Source of the DNA: Clostridiales bacterium PH28_bin88
GTDB taxonomy: Bacteria; Bacillota; PH28-bin88
DNA length: 64,000 bases
Assembly (NCBI GenBank): GCA_000987045.1
Contig: LAKY01000025.1
Coordinates: 14,352 to 78,351 of the forward strand
Direction: 5' to 3'
This document shows positions 39,629 through 47,979 of the stretch, piece after piece. A program made the position numbers and the translations under genes. The notes under the pieces were generated by a model. It did not search any database and had not been told where the DNA came from. It was given only the letters and a program-made list of their open reading frames with translations. Numbering within the stretch: position 1 is the stretch's first letter; every line of letters begins with the position of its first letter.

Positions 39629-41947
39629 TCACCCTTTCGAGACCAGTGATGACTCTCTGGCCGGGAGCAGGAAAGTATTCCAGGCCGTATGGAATATATC
39701 AGCCCCCACAATAGCAAAAGCCTTGACAAGATGGACATGAGTGATCGTTTCCTTCGTAGTTCGAACAGCGAAAAGAAAGACCCCCTCTTGACCCTCTCTT
39801 AAATCGAACTCCCTGAAGGGTACTTCGTAAATAATACCGTTCTTATTGGCGCTGGGCCAACGAAGCGTTACAATCCCCTTTGTTCTACCCGTGCCTTGAT
39901 TTTTCACTCGAACAAGGAATTCCACCCGATCATCAGCGTAGAATGGCAAGGTTCCATGGATCGATAATGCCAACCGGAAGTCAGGACCATCGAAAGTAAA
40001 ACCGCAACGTGGGCAAAGTGAAGCCACACGTCTAAGCTGGGGGTCAATGAAGCTTCGATACTCTTGACGATGGGTGGGATTAGAGCAGTATTGACAAGGA
40101 CCTCCTGACTCCGAGCTATCCAACCAGAACTTCTGTCTATATAAATCCGAGAAATGTTCTGAAGATTTATCAACGCGCTCGGCAAGGTAATTACAAAGCC
40201 TCTCTTGCACTTTTGAGACGCAAGATTCTAGTCGGGCTATGCGCCGCTCAAAAGTCCCCACCTCTTCCGTAGTAAGATGTAAAGTATTCGCTAACCCCGA
40301 TAATGAATTCTCCAACTCTTCCTCTAACCTAAAAATAGGTGTAACTTTGATGCCAGATAGCCGAAGGGTACGAATGCCAAGGACAGTCCTACAAGCCCTT
40401 CCTATTGGTCCGTCATTCCAGGATGGGTAATGTATATAGTAGTAATAATCGTTTAATTGCAGCCAGTCACCACTAAAGAGGTATATTCTCGAATTTTCTT
40501 TATTGTAATCTGACTCATAAAGGTAATGTAATTCTGGCGCTCCCTCTTCCCGCTCGATAATAAGCAGAGGTGAAGAGTTTAGTTGTCTAGCGGCTGCACC
40601 TTGTAGATCGATAGTGACAACGTAGCCCTCGATGCCGTTGCACTGTACCACGCAATGGCCTGCCTCCTCCCTAACTATTCGGATCGAGCCAGATGGTTGA
40701 GGCGCACTTAACAAACCGAAAGAAGGGTCTCCGACCAGGTACCACCCGGGTGTATCCATGTGACCACTACGTATCACTGCGTTAAGGACCCTTACTATCT
40801 CGCCTACCTTCCACCCTGCACGAAGAAGAGCGAGAAAAAGCCTATTCTCCGCCTCCCAAGCCATCTTCACCAGATTGCTACCTACGAAAACCCCAGCGTA
40901 ACCTGACAAGCTCCTGAGCATCAAACTGACGCCGTGAGGAAAAATGGCGTCCCCAAGCTTAAAGGTCATGCATCCGTTAACGAACCAGACCGCTGCAGGA
41001 ATAGAGGCAGGATCGACAGGTATTCCCTCAGTGAGAAAGCATTTTCCCGGGGTGTGTCCGCAGTGCGGAATAGTCGCCGCTCCTACTACCTGAATTGGGC
41101 CGAACATGGGATCACGACCGCATACGTATCCGTCTGAGAGGTACATAAGATCCTCCCTACTGTGGCCATGAATCCCAAATGAGGTAAAAAATCTACCCCG
41201 GTGGTAGTCCAAAGCCCCCACCCCTGCCGACCGCTGCCCATAACTCCACAATCCTTCGTGTTCGTAATCTGCAATCTCCTTATTGAGTCTCAGGAAAAGC
41301 AAATGATCGCCCCCGCTTATTCGGGAGTAGATACAGTTTTTTGTTACTATATCAGTGGCCCCAGTTGCAGTGGGCGCAGTGATAATTCCCCAATGTACCT
41401 TCCAAGGAAGATTATCGGCAATCCGCCCAAAGTGAAGTAATGCTTCAGGGGTAAAGAAATCAGGAGGACCAAAAACCGTAAAGAACCTGGCCCCACGCCT
41501 CCGGAGATATCTCTCCATGGTTTCAGACATGATGACCTCAATGGAGACTAAATCCGCTCCCTTTAAGGCGGCAAAGGCCGCCGCTGGCGCTGGCCATCCA
41601 TCCCATGGAGGAGAAAACACTACATACTCACTTTCGTTGGAACCCACGCATGTTTCAGTCAGAAAAGACGTGTCACCGAAACGGCATCGCCAAAGGTCCC
41701 CGATCGTTTCCCACGATGGTGAATTAGACGGCTGTCGCGATTCTCTTTTGTGCCGTCTAGTTGGAACCGATAGGTACTGCAAAAGCTCATTCAACGGAAA
41801 AGCCCCAGGCCGTAAAAGGAACGGCACCATGTCGGGACCGTCTAGTATACCGGCAGCCGCGAAGGAAAGAAGGTCCCGTGTCTCAACAATGTTGAAAAAA
41901 TCCACAATTGTCACCTCTGCACCGATCATAAATTTCCAGAAACCCAT
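39629..41947 (-). CDS. Caspase-fold-like (C25/CHAT-type) protein with zinc ribbon, paralogue A
   Basis: 772 residues from ATG 41947 (GAGGG 4 nt upstream); an ATG at 41929 would align better with paralogue B. Candidate catalytic residues are His260/His262 in TSFGIHGHSRED and Cys326 in VWFVNGCMTFKLG, followed by GWYLVGDPSFGLL. C-terminally there is a four-Cys ribbon (CQYCSNP...CPRCGF) and an Ig-like beta segment. The pair probably arose by tandem duplication and may act as a heterodimer. Its neighbours suggest a part in maturing or cleaving the operon product. Confidence 0.75.
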   Translation of the reverse strand: MGFWKFMIGAEVTIVDFFNIVETRDLLSFAAAGILDGPDMVPFLLRPGAFPLNELLQYLSVPTRRHKRESRQPSNSPSWETIGDLWRCRFGDTSFLTETCVGSNESEYVVFSPPWDGWPAPAAAFAALKGADLVSIEVIMSETMERYLRRRGARFFTVFGPPDFFTPEALLHFGRIADNLPWKVHWGIITAPTATGATDIVTKNCIYSRISGGDHLLFLRLNKEIADYEHEGLWSYGQRSAGVGALDYHRGRFFTSFGIHGHSREDLMYLSDGYVCGRDPMFGPIQVVGAATIPHCGHTPGKCFLTEGIPVDPASIPAAVWFVNGCMTFKLGDAIFPHGVSLMLRSLSGYAGVFVGSNLVKMAWEAENRLFLALLRAGWKVGEIVRVLNAVIRSGHMDTPGWYLVGDPSFGLLSAPQPSGSIRIVREEAGHCVVQCNGIEGYVVTIDLQGAAARQLNSSPLLIIEREEGAPELHYLYESDYNKENSRIYLFSGDWLQLNDYYYYIHYPSWNDGPIGRACRTVLGIRTLRLSGIKVTPIFRLEEELENSLSGLANTLHLTTEEVGTFERRIARLESCVSKVQERLCNYLAERVDKSSEHFSDLYRQKFWLDSSESGGPCQYCSNPTHRQEYRSFIDPQLRRVASLCPRCGFTFDGPDFRLALSIHGTLPFYADDRVEFLVRVKNQGTGRTKGIVTLRWPSANKNGIIYEVPFREFDLREGQEGVFLFAVRTTKETITHVHLVKAFAIVGADIFHTAWNTFLLPARESSLVSKG

Positions 41948-42076
41948 TGAACCCTCGAAACAACTCCTTCAGCACAAAAACCATTCTGTCTACGTACGAC
42001 CCGCAATTTGGAGCACCTTGCTACCTGTTCGCCTATTGAAGACTAAACTCACAGCCATATGTGATGATTAAGGTCT

Positions 42077-42847
42077 TCAACTGGTTTCTTTCCTCTGTGT
42101 ACGAGCTATCCATTCCCTCGAAAGAGTCTGTAGATTAGCTAGGTGAAACTCAGGAACCATCACCCTGAGGTAGTTTGGGTAAAACTCACTTAGAGGTAGA
42201 CGGCAAGAATCCGGTTCCCCACCCCTCTCCAATATGTACCACGCACTATTGGTCAATTTTTCTATGTAATCAACATATATGCTTAGTCTATCGCGGCCAC
42301 AAATCTTTCCGTGTCCCGGAATGACCAAAGAAATGTTTAATGAAGATAACTCCGCAAGAGATCGTAGATAAGTAGTACTTTCACCTTCCCCCCAAAAAGG
42401 CGGGCTATTCTCTAGGATTGTATCCCCCCCGAGAAGTATGTCGCCATAGACTCCACAAATACTATCTACGGTGTGACCAGGACAATGAAATAAACGTAGC
42501 CACCCTCTGCAACATCTTATCTCAATACTTGAGGAAAAAAGCAAGTTGGGAAGGCGTACCCCTAAATCAATCTCCTTTTCCTTAAGTTGTAACATGGTTG
42601 TCTCATGAGAACAGATGATCCCTTCAGGGAAATAGCTAGCCCCAAGTAAATGGTTTACATGATGGTGAGTGTAGACGATAATGCGAACCGATTTTCCCAA
42701 CTGCCGACAGCTTTCTGAAATTAGTTGAGCAACTGTTTTCTCCCCAGGAGGGTCAAACAAAATAAATCCGTCCTCACCTTCTATCAGCACCGAATTCCGT
42801 TCTTTGACACCACCGTTTCCAAAAACTCGAATATCCTCCGGCAGCAT
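42077..42847 (-). CDS. Metallo-beta-lactamase-fold hydrolase with altered metal motif
   Basis: The ATG at 42847 is favoured by GAGGAG six bases before it; 256 residues. MBL landmarks: YTHHHVNHLLGA in place of HxHxDH, FHCPGHTVDS, LGGDTIL and VIPGHGKICG. The usual Asp of the second metal site is Asn, so the site may hold one metal or be tuned for another hydrolysis. The family includes thioesterases, lactonases and phosphodiesterases. It lies 10 bp after a radical SAM gene in the same operon; the substrate is unknown. Confidence 0.85.
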   Translation of the reverse strand: MLPEDIRVFGNGGVKERNSVLIEGEDGFILFDPPGEKTVAQLISESCRQLGKSVRIIVYTHHHVNHLLGASYFPEGIICSHETTMLQLKEKEIDLGVRLPNLLFSSSIEIRCCRGWLRLFHCPGHTVDSICGVYGDILLGGDTILENSPPFWGEGESTTYLRSLAELSSLNISLVIPGHGKICGRDRLSIYVDYIEKLTNSAWYILERGGEPDSCRLPLSEFYPNYLRVMVPEFHLANLQTLSREWIARTQRKETS

Positions 42848-42857
42848 AAACATCTCC

Positions 42858-43757
42858 TCACGAATGACGCCCGCAGGGCGTCTTGTTTAAGTTGACCCTT
42901 TGCATTGAAGCATTTTCAAAGGCCTCAAATATGCCCTCCCGAACGTTCCCGGTTCCCGTTTTCATCAGCGTGCATGGGTGAACTTGACCGAAAGCATTGA
43001 TAAAAAAAATCTCCCTCCCTGCGGAACACTCCCCAGTACTTCGAAAGCCTACCGTTCTAATAACAAAACCCGAAGGGGATAACTCGTTTCGCTTAGATTC
43101 CACCACTCGCCATAGAAACGATTCTTCATCCTCGTTGAGTCTACGTTCATCCAAAGACCCACGCGGGGAATCAAATATCCGGCTCAGGGTAATGGATTTG
43201 AATCCTAAGCGATGTGCTAAAGCGATGGTTTCCCCAACCTCATGGATATTGAAGGAATCAACTACCATTATACAGTCCATTTCAACTCCCCGAAGCATTT
43301 CGATTTTCTCCATCAATCTAGCGAAACTCCCTGGTGCTCCCCTCATGCCATCATGGGTAACAGCTGTAGCTCCGTCAAGGCTTACCGATAGTTCTAGGGG
43401 TCCCATTCGCAACAGGTCTTCATACACGCTCAACGGAAGAGTTCCATTGGTCAAAAGCTTCACTAATATTCCTCTTACCAGAACTGAGGCAACAATATCT
43501 GGTAAGTCTTGTCTTAGAAATGGTTCACCTCCGGTGATCAGTACTTTGTGAACCCCTAATTTTGGAAAGAAGGAAACGACTTTTAGGCATTCCTCCGTCG
43601 TTAGCTCTTTTCCTTGCCCAGTAGTGCGAAAGCAGTGGGCGCAATTTAAATTGCATCGCTGGGTAATTTCCCAAGCAATACGTTTTCCCCCGGTATTAAC
43701 CGGACGATAGCAGCACCTCCAGTCCGTGCTCACCCTTACCGAGGCAATATCCCCCAA
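42858..43757 (-). CDS. Radical SAM protein 4 (short, incomplete SPASM-type C-terminus)
   Basis: TTG 43757 with GGAGG seven bases upstream; 299 residues. The radical SAM cluster motif is CNLNCAHC (Cys35, 39, 42), followed by VLITGGEPFLRQD and the barrel strand LELSVSLDGATAVTHD. The C-terminus has STGECSAGREIFFINAFGQV and HPCTLMKTG, which begin a SPASM/twitch-like region, but stops at TPCGRHS without the expected final CxxC cluster. It may hold one auxiliary cluster or be naturally truncated. It follows the DegT gene by 1 bp. Confidence 0.88.
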   Translation of the reverse strand: MGDIASVRVSTDWRCCYRPVNTGGKRIAWEITQRCNLNCAHCFRTTGQGKELTTEECLKVVSFFPKLGVHKVLITGGEPFLRQDLPDIVASVLVRGILVKLLTNGTLPLSVYEDLLRMGPLELSVSLDGATAVTHDGMRGAPGSFARLMEKIEMLRGVEMDCIMVVDSFNIHEVGETIALAHRLGFKSITLSRIFDSPRGSLDERRLNEDEESFLWRVVESKRNELSPSGFVIRTVGFRSTGECSAGREIFFINAFGQVHPCTLMKTGTGNVREGIFEAFENASMQRVNLNKTPCGRHS

Positions 43758-43758
43758 G

Positions 43759-44991
43759 CTAATCCCTCCTCATACCCTCAAGTGTATGGGCCTTAGAAAC
43801 CAACTTCTCAAAAGCACTCAATATATCGTTAATGTCTTCTACACTCCCTGTGAGCAGTCCTGACCCAAGGGGTTGGCCAGTTATCAACATCTTCTTGTAT
43901 GCACGTTCTGACTGGGGACAAAGAGTGATCCGGGCGGGACGAGCGCCAGGTACCTCAGGTGCATACACAGGATTGGAATAGATAGGGTATGGGGCCATGT
44001 CCACTCCCGCTATTGGCACTCCCTCGGCCCGAAGAGCATCTACAAACAGATCGCGCCCAATTCGTGCGATAAGTTCGTCTCCAAGGTTGATCACGAACGA
44101 GTAATAACCATGGCTAGTTACCCCTGGATGCACTTGTTGAGGGAACAGATCTGGCGATAAACTGTTGAGCCCTGACAGCAAGCGCTGGGCGTTTTTATGC
44201 TTGACCGAGATATGCTCGTCTAGCCTCTTCAGCTGCTCCCTAAGTAATGCACCTTGGATTTCTGTCATGCGAAAGTTACCCCCTAGCTTCTTGTGTTCGT
44301 ATCTGGAACCATTCTCCCTTCCGTGATTTCTCATTTCGCGACACCATCGGTCTATTTCCGGGTCTTTCGTAACTATTATGCCACCCTCACCGGCACTCAT
44401 GTTCTTTGTCTGGGCGAAGCTAAATATCCCGGCATCGCCCAGCGCACCTACTCGCTGTCCCCTCCACTCTGCTCCATGAGCTTGGGCACAATCTTCTATT
44501 ACCTTAAGGCCATGTCTTATAGCTATAGAAAGGATTTCATCCATGCGACAAGGATGCCCTCCTATATGCACGGGTATAACCGCAACAGTCTTGGAGGAAA
44601 GTGCTTTCTCAAGGCTTGTAGGGTCCATACAATTGTAATCAGGATCTACATCTACAAAAACGGGCAACGCTCCTATCAGGGACACTGCCGTAGCAGTTGC
44701 AATGAAAGAAACAGAAGGAACAGCGACCTCGTCTCCTGGACCTACCCCTGTCGCTTGGAGTGCCATTGAAAGGGCAACGGTTCCATTACAGACAGCCACG
44801 GCAAAAGGGACACCTATATACGCTGCGAACTCTTTTTCAAACGCCTCAATCTGACCTCCCGGGACGTTGCCTCCTAGCCTCCCGTTTTTTAAAACTTCCT
44901 GAACCGCAGATATGGCTTCTACACTTATAGATGGCCAAATGGGAAAGGGTTCTCTCCTAATCGGCTTGCCACCTAAAACGGCTAGTTGCAT
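43759..44991 (-). CDS. DegT/DnrJ/EryC1-family PLP aminotransferase
   Basis: About 410 residues from ATG 44991 (a TTG 10 codons earlier is the alternative). Fold type I features: VCNGTVALSMALQATG, GDEVAVPSVSFIATATAV, the PLP-ring Asp in VIEDCAQAHGA, and Lys196 in FSFAQTKNMSAGEGG. The opening AVLGGKPIRREPFP is typical of the StrS/AHBA-synthase branch. Such enzymes transaminate keto-sugars, or cyclise and aromatise as in AHBA synthase. It overlaps the GlyQ-like gene by about 35 bp. Confidence 0.93.
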   Translation of the reverse strand: MQLAVLGGKPIRREPFPIWPSISVEAISAVQEVLKNGRLGGNVPGGQIEAFEKEFAAYIGVPFAVAVCNGTVALSMALQATGVGPGDEVAVPSVSFIATATAVSLIGALPVFVDVDPDYNCMDPTSLEKALSSKTVAVIPVHIGGHPCRMDEILSIAIRHGLKVIEDCAQAHGAEWRGQRVGALGDAGIFSFAQTKNMSAGEGGIIVTKDPEIDRWCREMRNHGRENGSRYEHKKLGGNFRMTEIQGALLREQLKRLDEHISVKHKNAQRLLSGLNSLSPDLFPQQVHPGVTSHGYYSFVINLGDELIARIGRDLFVDALRAEGVPIAGVDMAPYPIYSNPVYAPEVPGARPARITLCPQSERAYKKMLITGQPLGSGLLTGSVEDINDILSAFEKLVSKAHTLEGMRRD

Positions 44992-45859
44992 TTGGTTTTT
45001 TCGCCTCGCTTCTCCTTTCAAGGTACTTCTCTGCGCACCTGATACTCAGATCCCTGATCTCACTGAGGATTCGTGCTCTCTCTTCCTTTGAAATGGCCCG
45101 ACGGGATTGGAGGACATTAAGCGTATGCGAGCACCGGAATATGTAGTCCAATGAAGGATACACAAGACCCTTTTCCAAAAGTCTTGCGGCTTCATCCTTC
45201 ATCAACCTGTATTCTTGGTAATAGACCTTGGGGTCAGCTACCTCCGTATAGTACTCTGCCCACTCGTGAACCTTCGGGAGAAGGACCTCATGGTACCGCA
45301 TCGATCCGTCCCAAGGAAGAGAAAACAAATCGATAGGATAATCAAAGCACCAAAGTAAGAGCCAATCTAAGCCAGTAGCGATCTCGACACTCACTGGTTC
45401 AAGTTCGATCTGTCCCACCTTTTGGTAATAGGAGATTTGGGTTAACTTTATTCCGTCAAACAGAACGGCGTAACCGGGACCACTTGCACCGAGGGATTCG
45501 CTTACAAACTCGTTTGGAACAAACCTTACATCATGAAGAGCAGGGTTTATTCCTACGGAACGCAAACTTTCAAGGTACATATCAAGAACATCATCTGGAG
45601 GCGGCTTTAACAACACCTGGAAAAGGTGGTGCAAGGGGAGGCTCGCCGGAGACAAAAGCTGATCGTTAAACCAATCAATCCGTCGTACTGGCTGAACATA
45701 GGCAACTCGAAGCGGGTGCGGCCCCAAAACGCCAAAAAAGGTAGCCGGATGGAAGTTCCCTCCACCTCCTTCAACATCGTGCGGCTCAAGTCGAGTGCAT
45801 CCCTTCGAGGTCCAGAAATTCATCCATTGCTCACGAAGTAATACATATGATTGAGTCAT
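44957..45859 (-). CDS. Stand-alone glycyl-tRNA synthetase alpha-subunit (GlyQ)-like protein
   Basis: This 300-residue class II aaRS-fold protein aligns along its length with GlyQ: RLEPHDVEGGGGNFHPATFF, LGPHPLRVAYVQPVRR, FQVLLKPPPDDVLDMYLESL, ALHDVRFVPNEF, KLTQISYYQKVG. The motif 2 Arg is kept (Arg59/60), but the motif 3 segment, normally GLER, is GLDW (163-166), so the ATP-binding Arg is missing. No glyS (beta) partner is present, and an alpha2-type GlyRS is encoded 12 kb away. It is probably an aaRS-like enzyme recruited to biosynthesis, activating or transferring an amino acid. Confidence 0.88.
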   Translation of the reverse strand: MTQSYVLLREQWMNFWTSKGCTRLEPHDVEGGGGNFHPATFFGVLGPHPLRVAYVQPVRRIDWFNDQLLSPASLPLHHLFQVLLKPPPDDVLDMYLESLRSVGINPALHDVRFVPNEFVSESLGASGPGYAVLFDGIKLTQISYYQKVGQIELEPVSVEIATGLDWLLLWCFDYPIDLFSLPWDGSMRYHEVLLPKVHEWAEYYTEVADPKVYYQEYRLMKDEAARLLEKGLVYPSLDYIFRCSHTLNVLQSRRAISKEERARILSEIRDLSIRCAEKYLERRSEAKKPNATSRFRWQAD

Positions 45860-46190
45860 ACACGCGTTGCTCTCCCCCTAATTCTTTAAAATCCGATGCG
45901 ATGTCCCTAGAACCAAGAGATGGTTACTCCGGTCTCGAACTCATTTCATACAGTTAACCCCTTTTCGAAGATGATAGGAATGAGTCTTTACGGTACATCG
46001 AATTAACTAATCTAGTTATCCTGACGCAATGGCTAAATGACTTCGCTGTTTTTACCGGAAAACGGATGAAATTCACCTTAACAAAAATAACAGAAACTAT
46101 CGACAACATGGGTAAGAGCAAGAAACAAGATCATGACACATGGACTAACCTGCAAACGAATAGAAAAACTGTCAGACGGACGTTCTTCCC
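45860..46190. other. 330-bp gap in the operon
   Basis: No convincing gene is seen. On the minus strand a possible 40-codon frame (GTG near 46077) has no separate ribosome-binding site. No consensus promoter or terminator was recognised. The gap divides the operon into a first part (M42 peptidase to radical SAM 3) and a second part (GlyQ-like to exporter) and may hold an internal promoter or a small peptide I cannot verify. Confidence 0.4.
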
Positions 46191-47195
46191 TTAAGGTGCC
46201 TCTACTATGATAGTGCATAGATAACCAGCATGCACTAGGTCCTTTTGGGGAACTCTGCTCACTGAAAGCTTCTTCTTTTGCCCCCTCAAGAATGGACAAT
46301 AGGGATCTGGCTCGTAAAGGTTATGATACAGCCTTCTGCCTATGCAGCCACCTTTGCAAGCCGGCATGTGTGGGCAATCCATGCAGGCTTCAGGAACCGA
46401 ATAAACAGACAGGGTTGAGAACTTTTCGCGGATCACCTCTTCAGTTATTCCCTGATCAGTCTTAATGTTAATTGCAGCCTTATTCCAATAAACACATGGA
46501 ACAAGGGAACCATCAGGCCGAACCCTTAGGCTCTTTCCCCCGCAGGAGCATCCAACATCTATTTCTCCCAGCACCGCATTTATAACCGGTTCGTTACATG
46601 ACACCAGCTTGCTATGTTCGAATAAAGTATCGATTGCCATCCAGAACTGATCATAAGTAAGTTCGAACTCTCGGCTGTGAACTGGTTTATAGATATTAAG
46701 GCGAAGGTTTACATCCCAGTACCGGACGAAATCAATTAGTTGAGGGATGGCATGAAGGTTAATGTTCATCAGACACGTAGCTATGCTTATGTTAAGACCC
46801 AACTCCTTACACCTGGCAATGGCAGAGGTAGCCAATTCCCAAGCGCCCGCCCCCCTAAATTGGTTCTGCTCCATAGCATTTGGGAACTCTACCGAAATGT
46901 CAATGTCATTGAATTGTTTCAGTTCCTCTTCTGAAAGCAGTGCAACTGTATAACCATTCGTAGTGAGGCTTACCTTCTTACCATTAGAAAATAAAAATTC
47001 AATAATCTTTCCGAAATCTGGGTTCAGACCATTTTCCCCGGTCCCGAGATTTATACTATCCGCTTGTTCGAAGACTGAAAGAATTTTCTTCACCGATTCC
47101 AATGACAGCGTGTTTGTCTCTCCCCCTCGGGAATAGCAATGGGGACACTTAAGGTTACACGCATCTGTCGTACCTAAACCTATGGACGTAAACAC
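46191..47195 (-). CDS. Radical SAM/SPASM protein 3
   Basis: Start GTG 47195, with AAGGAG about 11 nt upstream; 334 residues. CNLKCPHC (Cys13, 17, 20) lies very near the N-terminus, so no leader-binding domain precedes the barrel. The C-terminal SPASM region has VGCSCGGKSLRVRPDGSLVPCVYW and CMDCPHMPACKGGC, enough cysteines for auxiliary clusters. The GGEP-type segment reads LGTGENGLNPDF, an unusual variant. The family contains peptide-modifying and small-molecule enzymes. It starts 16 bp after the methyltransferase. Confidence 0.9.
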   Translation of the reverse strand: MFTSIGLGTTDACNLKCPHCYSRGGETNTLSLESVKKILSVFEQADSINLGTGENGLNPDFGKIIEFLFSNGKKVSLTTNGYTVALLSEEELKQFNDIDISVEFPNAMEQNQFRGAGAWELATSAIARCKELGLNISIATCLMNINLHAIPQLIDFVRYWDVNLRLNIYKPVHSREFELTYDQFWMAIDTLFEHSKLVSCNEPVINAVLGEIDVGCSCGGKSLRVRPDGSLVPCVYWNKAAINIKTDQGITEEVIREKFSTLSVYSVPEACMDCPHMPACKGGCIGRRLYHNLYEPDPYCPFLRGQKKKLSVSRVPQKDLVHAGYLCTIIVEAP

Positions 47196-47211
47196 GAACT
47201 AAATCACTCCT

Positions 47212-47979
47212 TTACTGTTTGTGAGGGACGACACCCCTAATTAGCACCATCCGAACGAGTCTTTCCTCGGTCGGGAATTCGCTCGCTAATCGTAGCAATC
47301 TATTAAATTCAGGGTCTTCAATACCCTTAAAGCCTTCCAACTGAAAGGGCCTTGGCATTGAGACTACCTCCGCCAAAAGAAACCCTGCCTCGCAAAGAAG
47401 ACTTTTATAAAACTCAAGGTCTTGATGATATTCTTTCGGTCCCTTTCTTTCCATCTGATACCAACGTAAGCGTCTAGCCAGATCTTCAAAAAGTGAACTT
47501 GGTGGGATTGCCCAATCCTCTACCAACAATATTTCACCGCCTGGCACTAGGCAGTAAAAAAAGTTAGCCGCTACCTTCCTCATCTCTTCAGGAGGAAGGT
47601 GGTGGATCGTTGTCATACAAAATACTCTATGGAACGTACTAGCCGGTGGAAGCCATTCTTCGAGGGACACCAATTCTAGCGATACACGCCCCCGCGCAAT
47701 CCAGGGTGAAAGGGTATCTTGGGCGACCTCAATGAATTCTCTGCTGGAATCTACACCCACCAGTTCAACATCTCTTAACTCTAGGAGCTGCTTGACAAAT
47801 ATTCCCGGACCTATCCCTGCATCAAGTACCTTCATCCCTTGCTCAAGGCTAGCTTTTTGTAAAACGATGTCGTCCACAGGAGTAAGTCTAATTGACCGTG
47901 CTAGTTCGTTAGCCTTACGGCGTTCTACTAGAAAATTCTCTGCTGTGTAGCCACCCCATCCGCTATTTAAATCATTCAT
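47212..47979 (-). CDS. Class I SAM-dependent methyltransferase
   Basis: Start ATG 47979 with GGAGG five bases upstream, overlapping the radical SAM 2 stop by 8 bp; 255 residues. The SAM-binding motif VLDAGIGPGIFVKQLL (residues 51-66), VELVGVDSSREFIEVA and the post-motif segment FCMTTIHHLPPEEM are visible. It resembles small-molecule O-, N- or C-methyltransferases of natural-product clusters. The acceptor is unknown. Confidence 0.9.
   Translation of the reverse strand: MNDLNSGWGGYTAENFLVERRKANELARSIRLTPVDDIVLQKASLEQGMKVLDAGIGPGIFVKQLLELRDVELVGVDSSREFIEVAQDTLSPWIARGRVSLELVSLEEWLPPASTFHRVFCMTTIHHLPPEEMRKVAANFFYCLVPGGEILLVEDWAIPPSSLFEDLARRLRWYQMERKGPKEYHQDLEFYKSLLCEAGFLLAEVVSMPRPFQLEGFKGIEDPEFNRLLRLASEFPTEERLVRMVLIRGVVPHKQ

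Noticed and set aside
44957..45859. Housekeeping glyQ
   Set aside because: No beta subunit, lost motif 3 Arg and biosynthetic neighbours; an alpha2-type GlyRS is encoded nearby.
45950..46080. Possible 40-residue precursor peptide upstream of the GlyQ-like gene
   Set aside because: The GTG start lacks a separate ribosome-binding site and the sequence has no leader/core pattern; not enough to call a gene.
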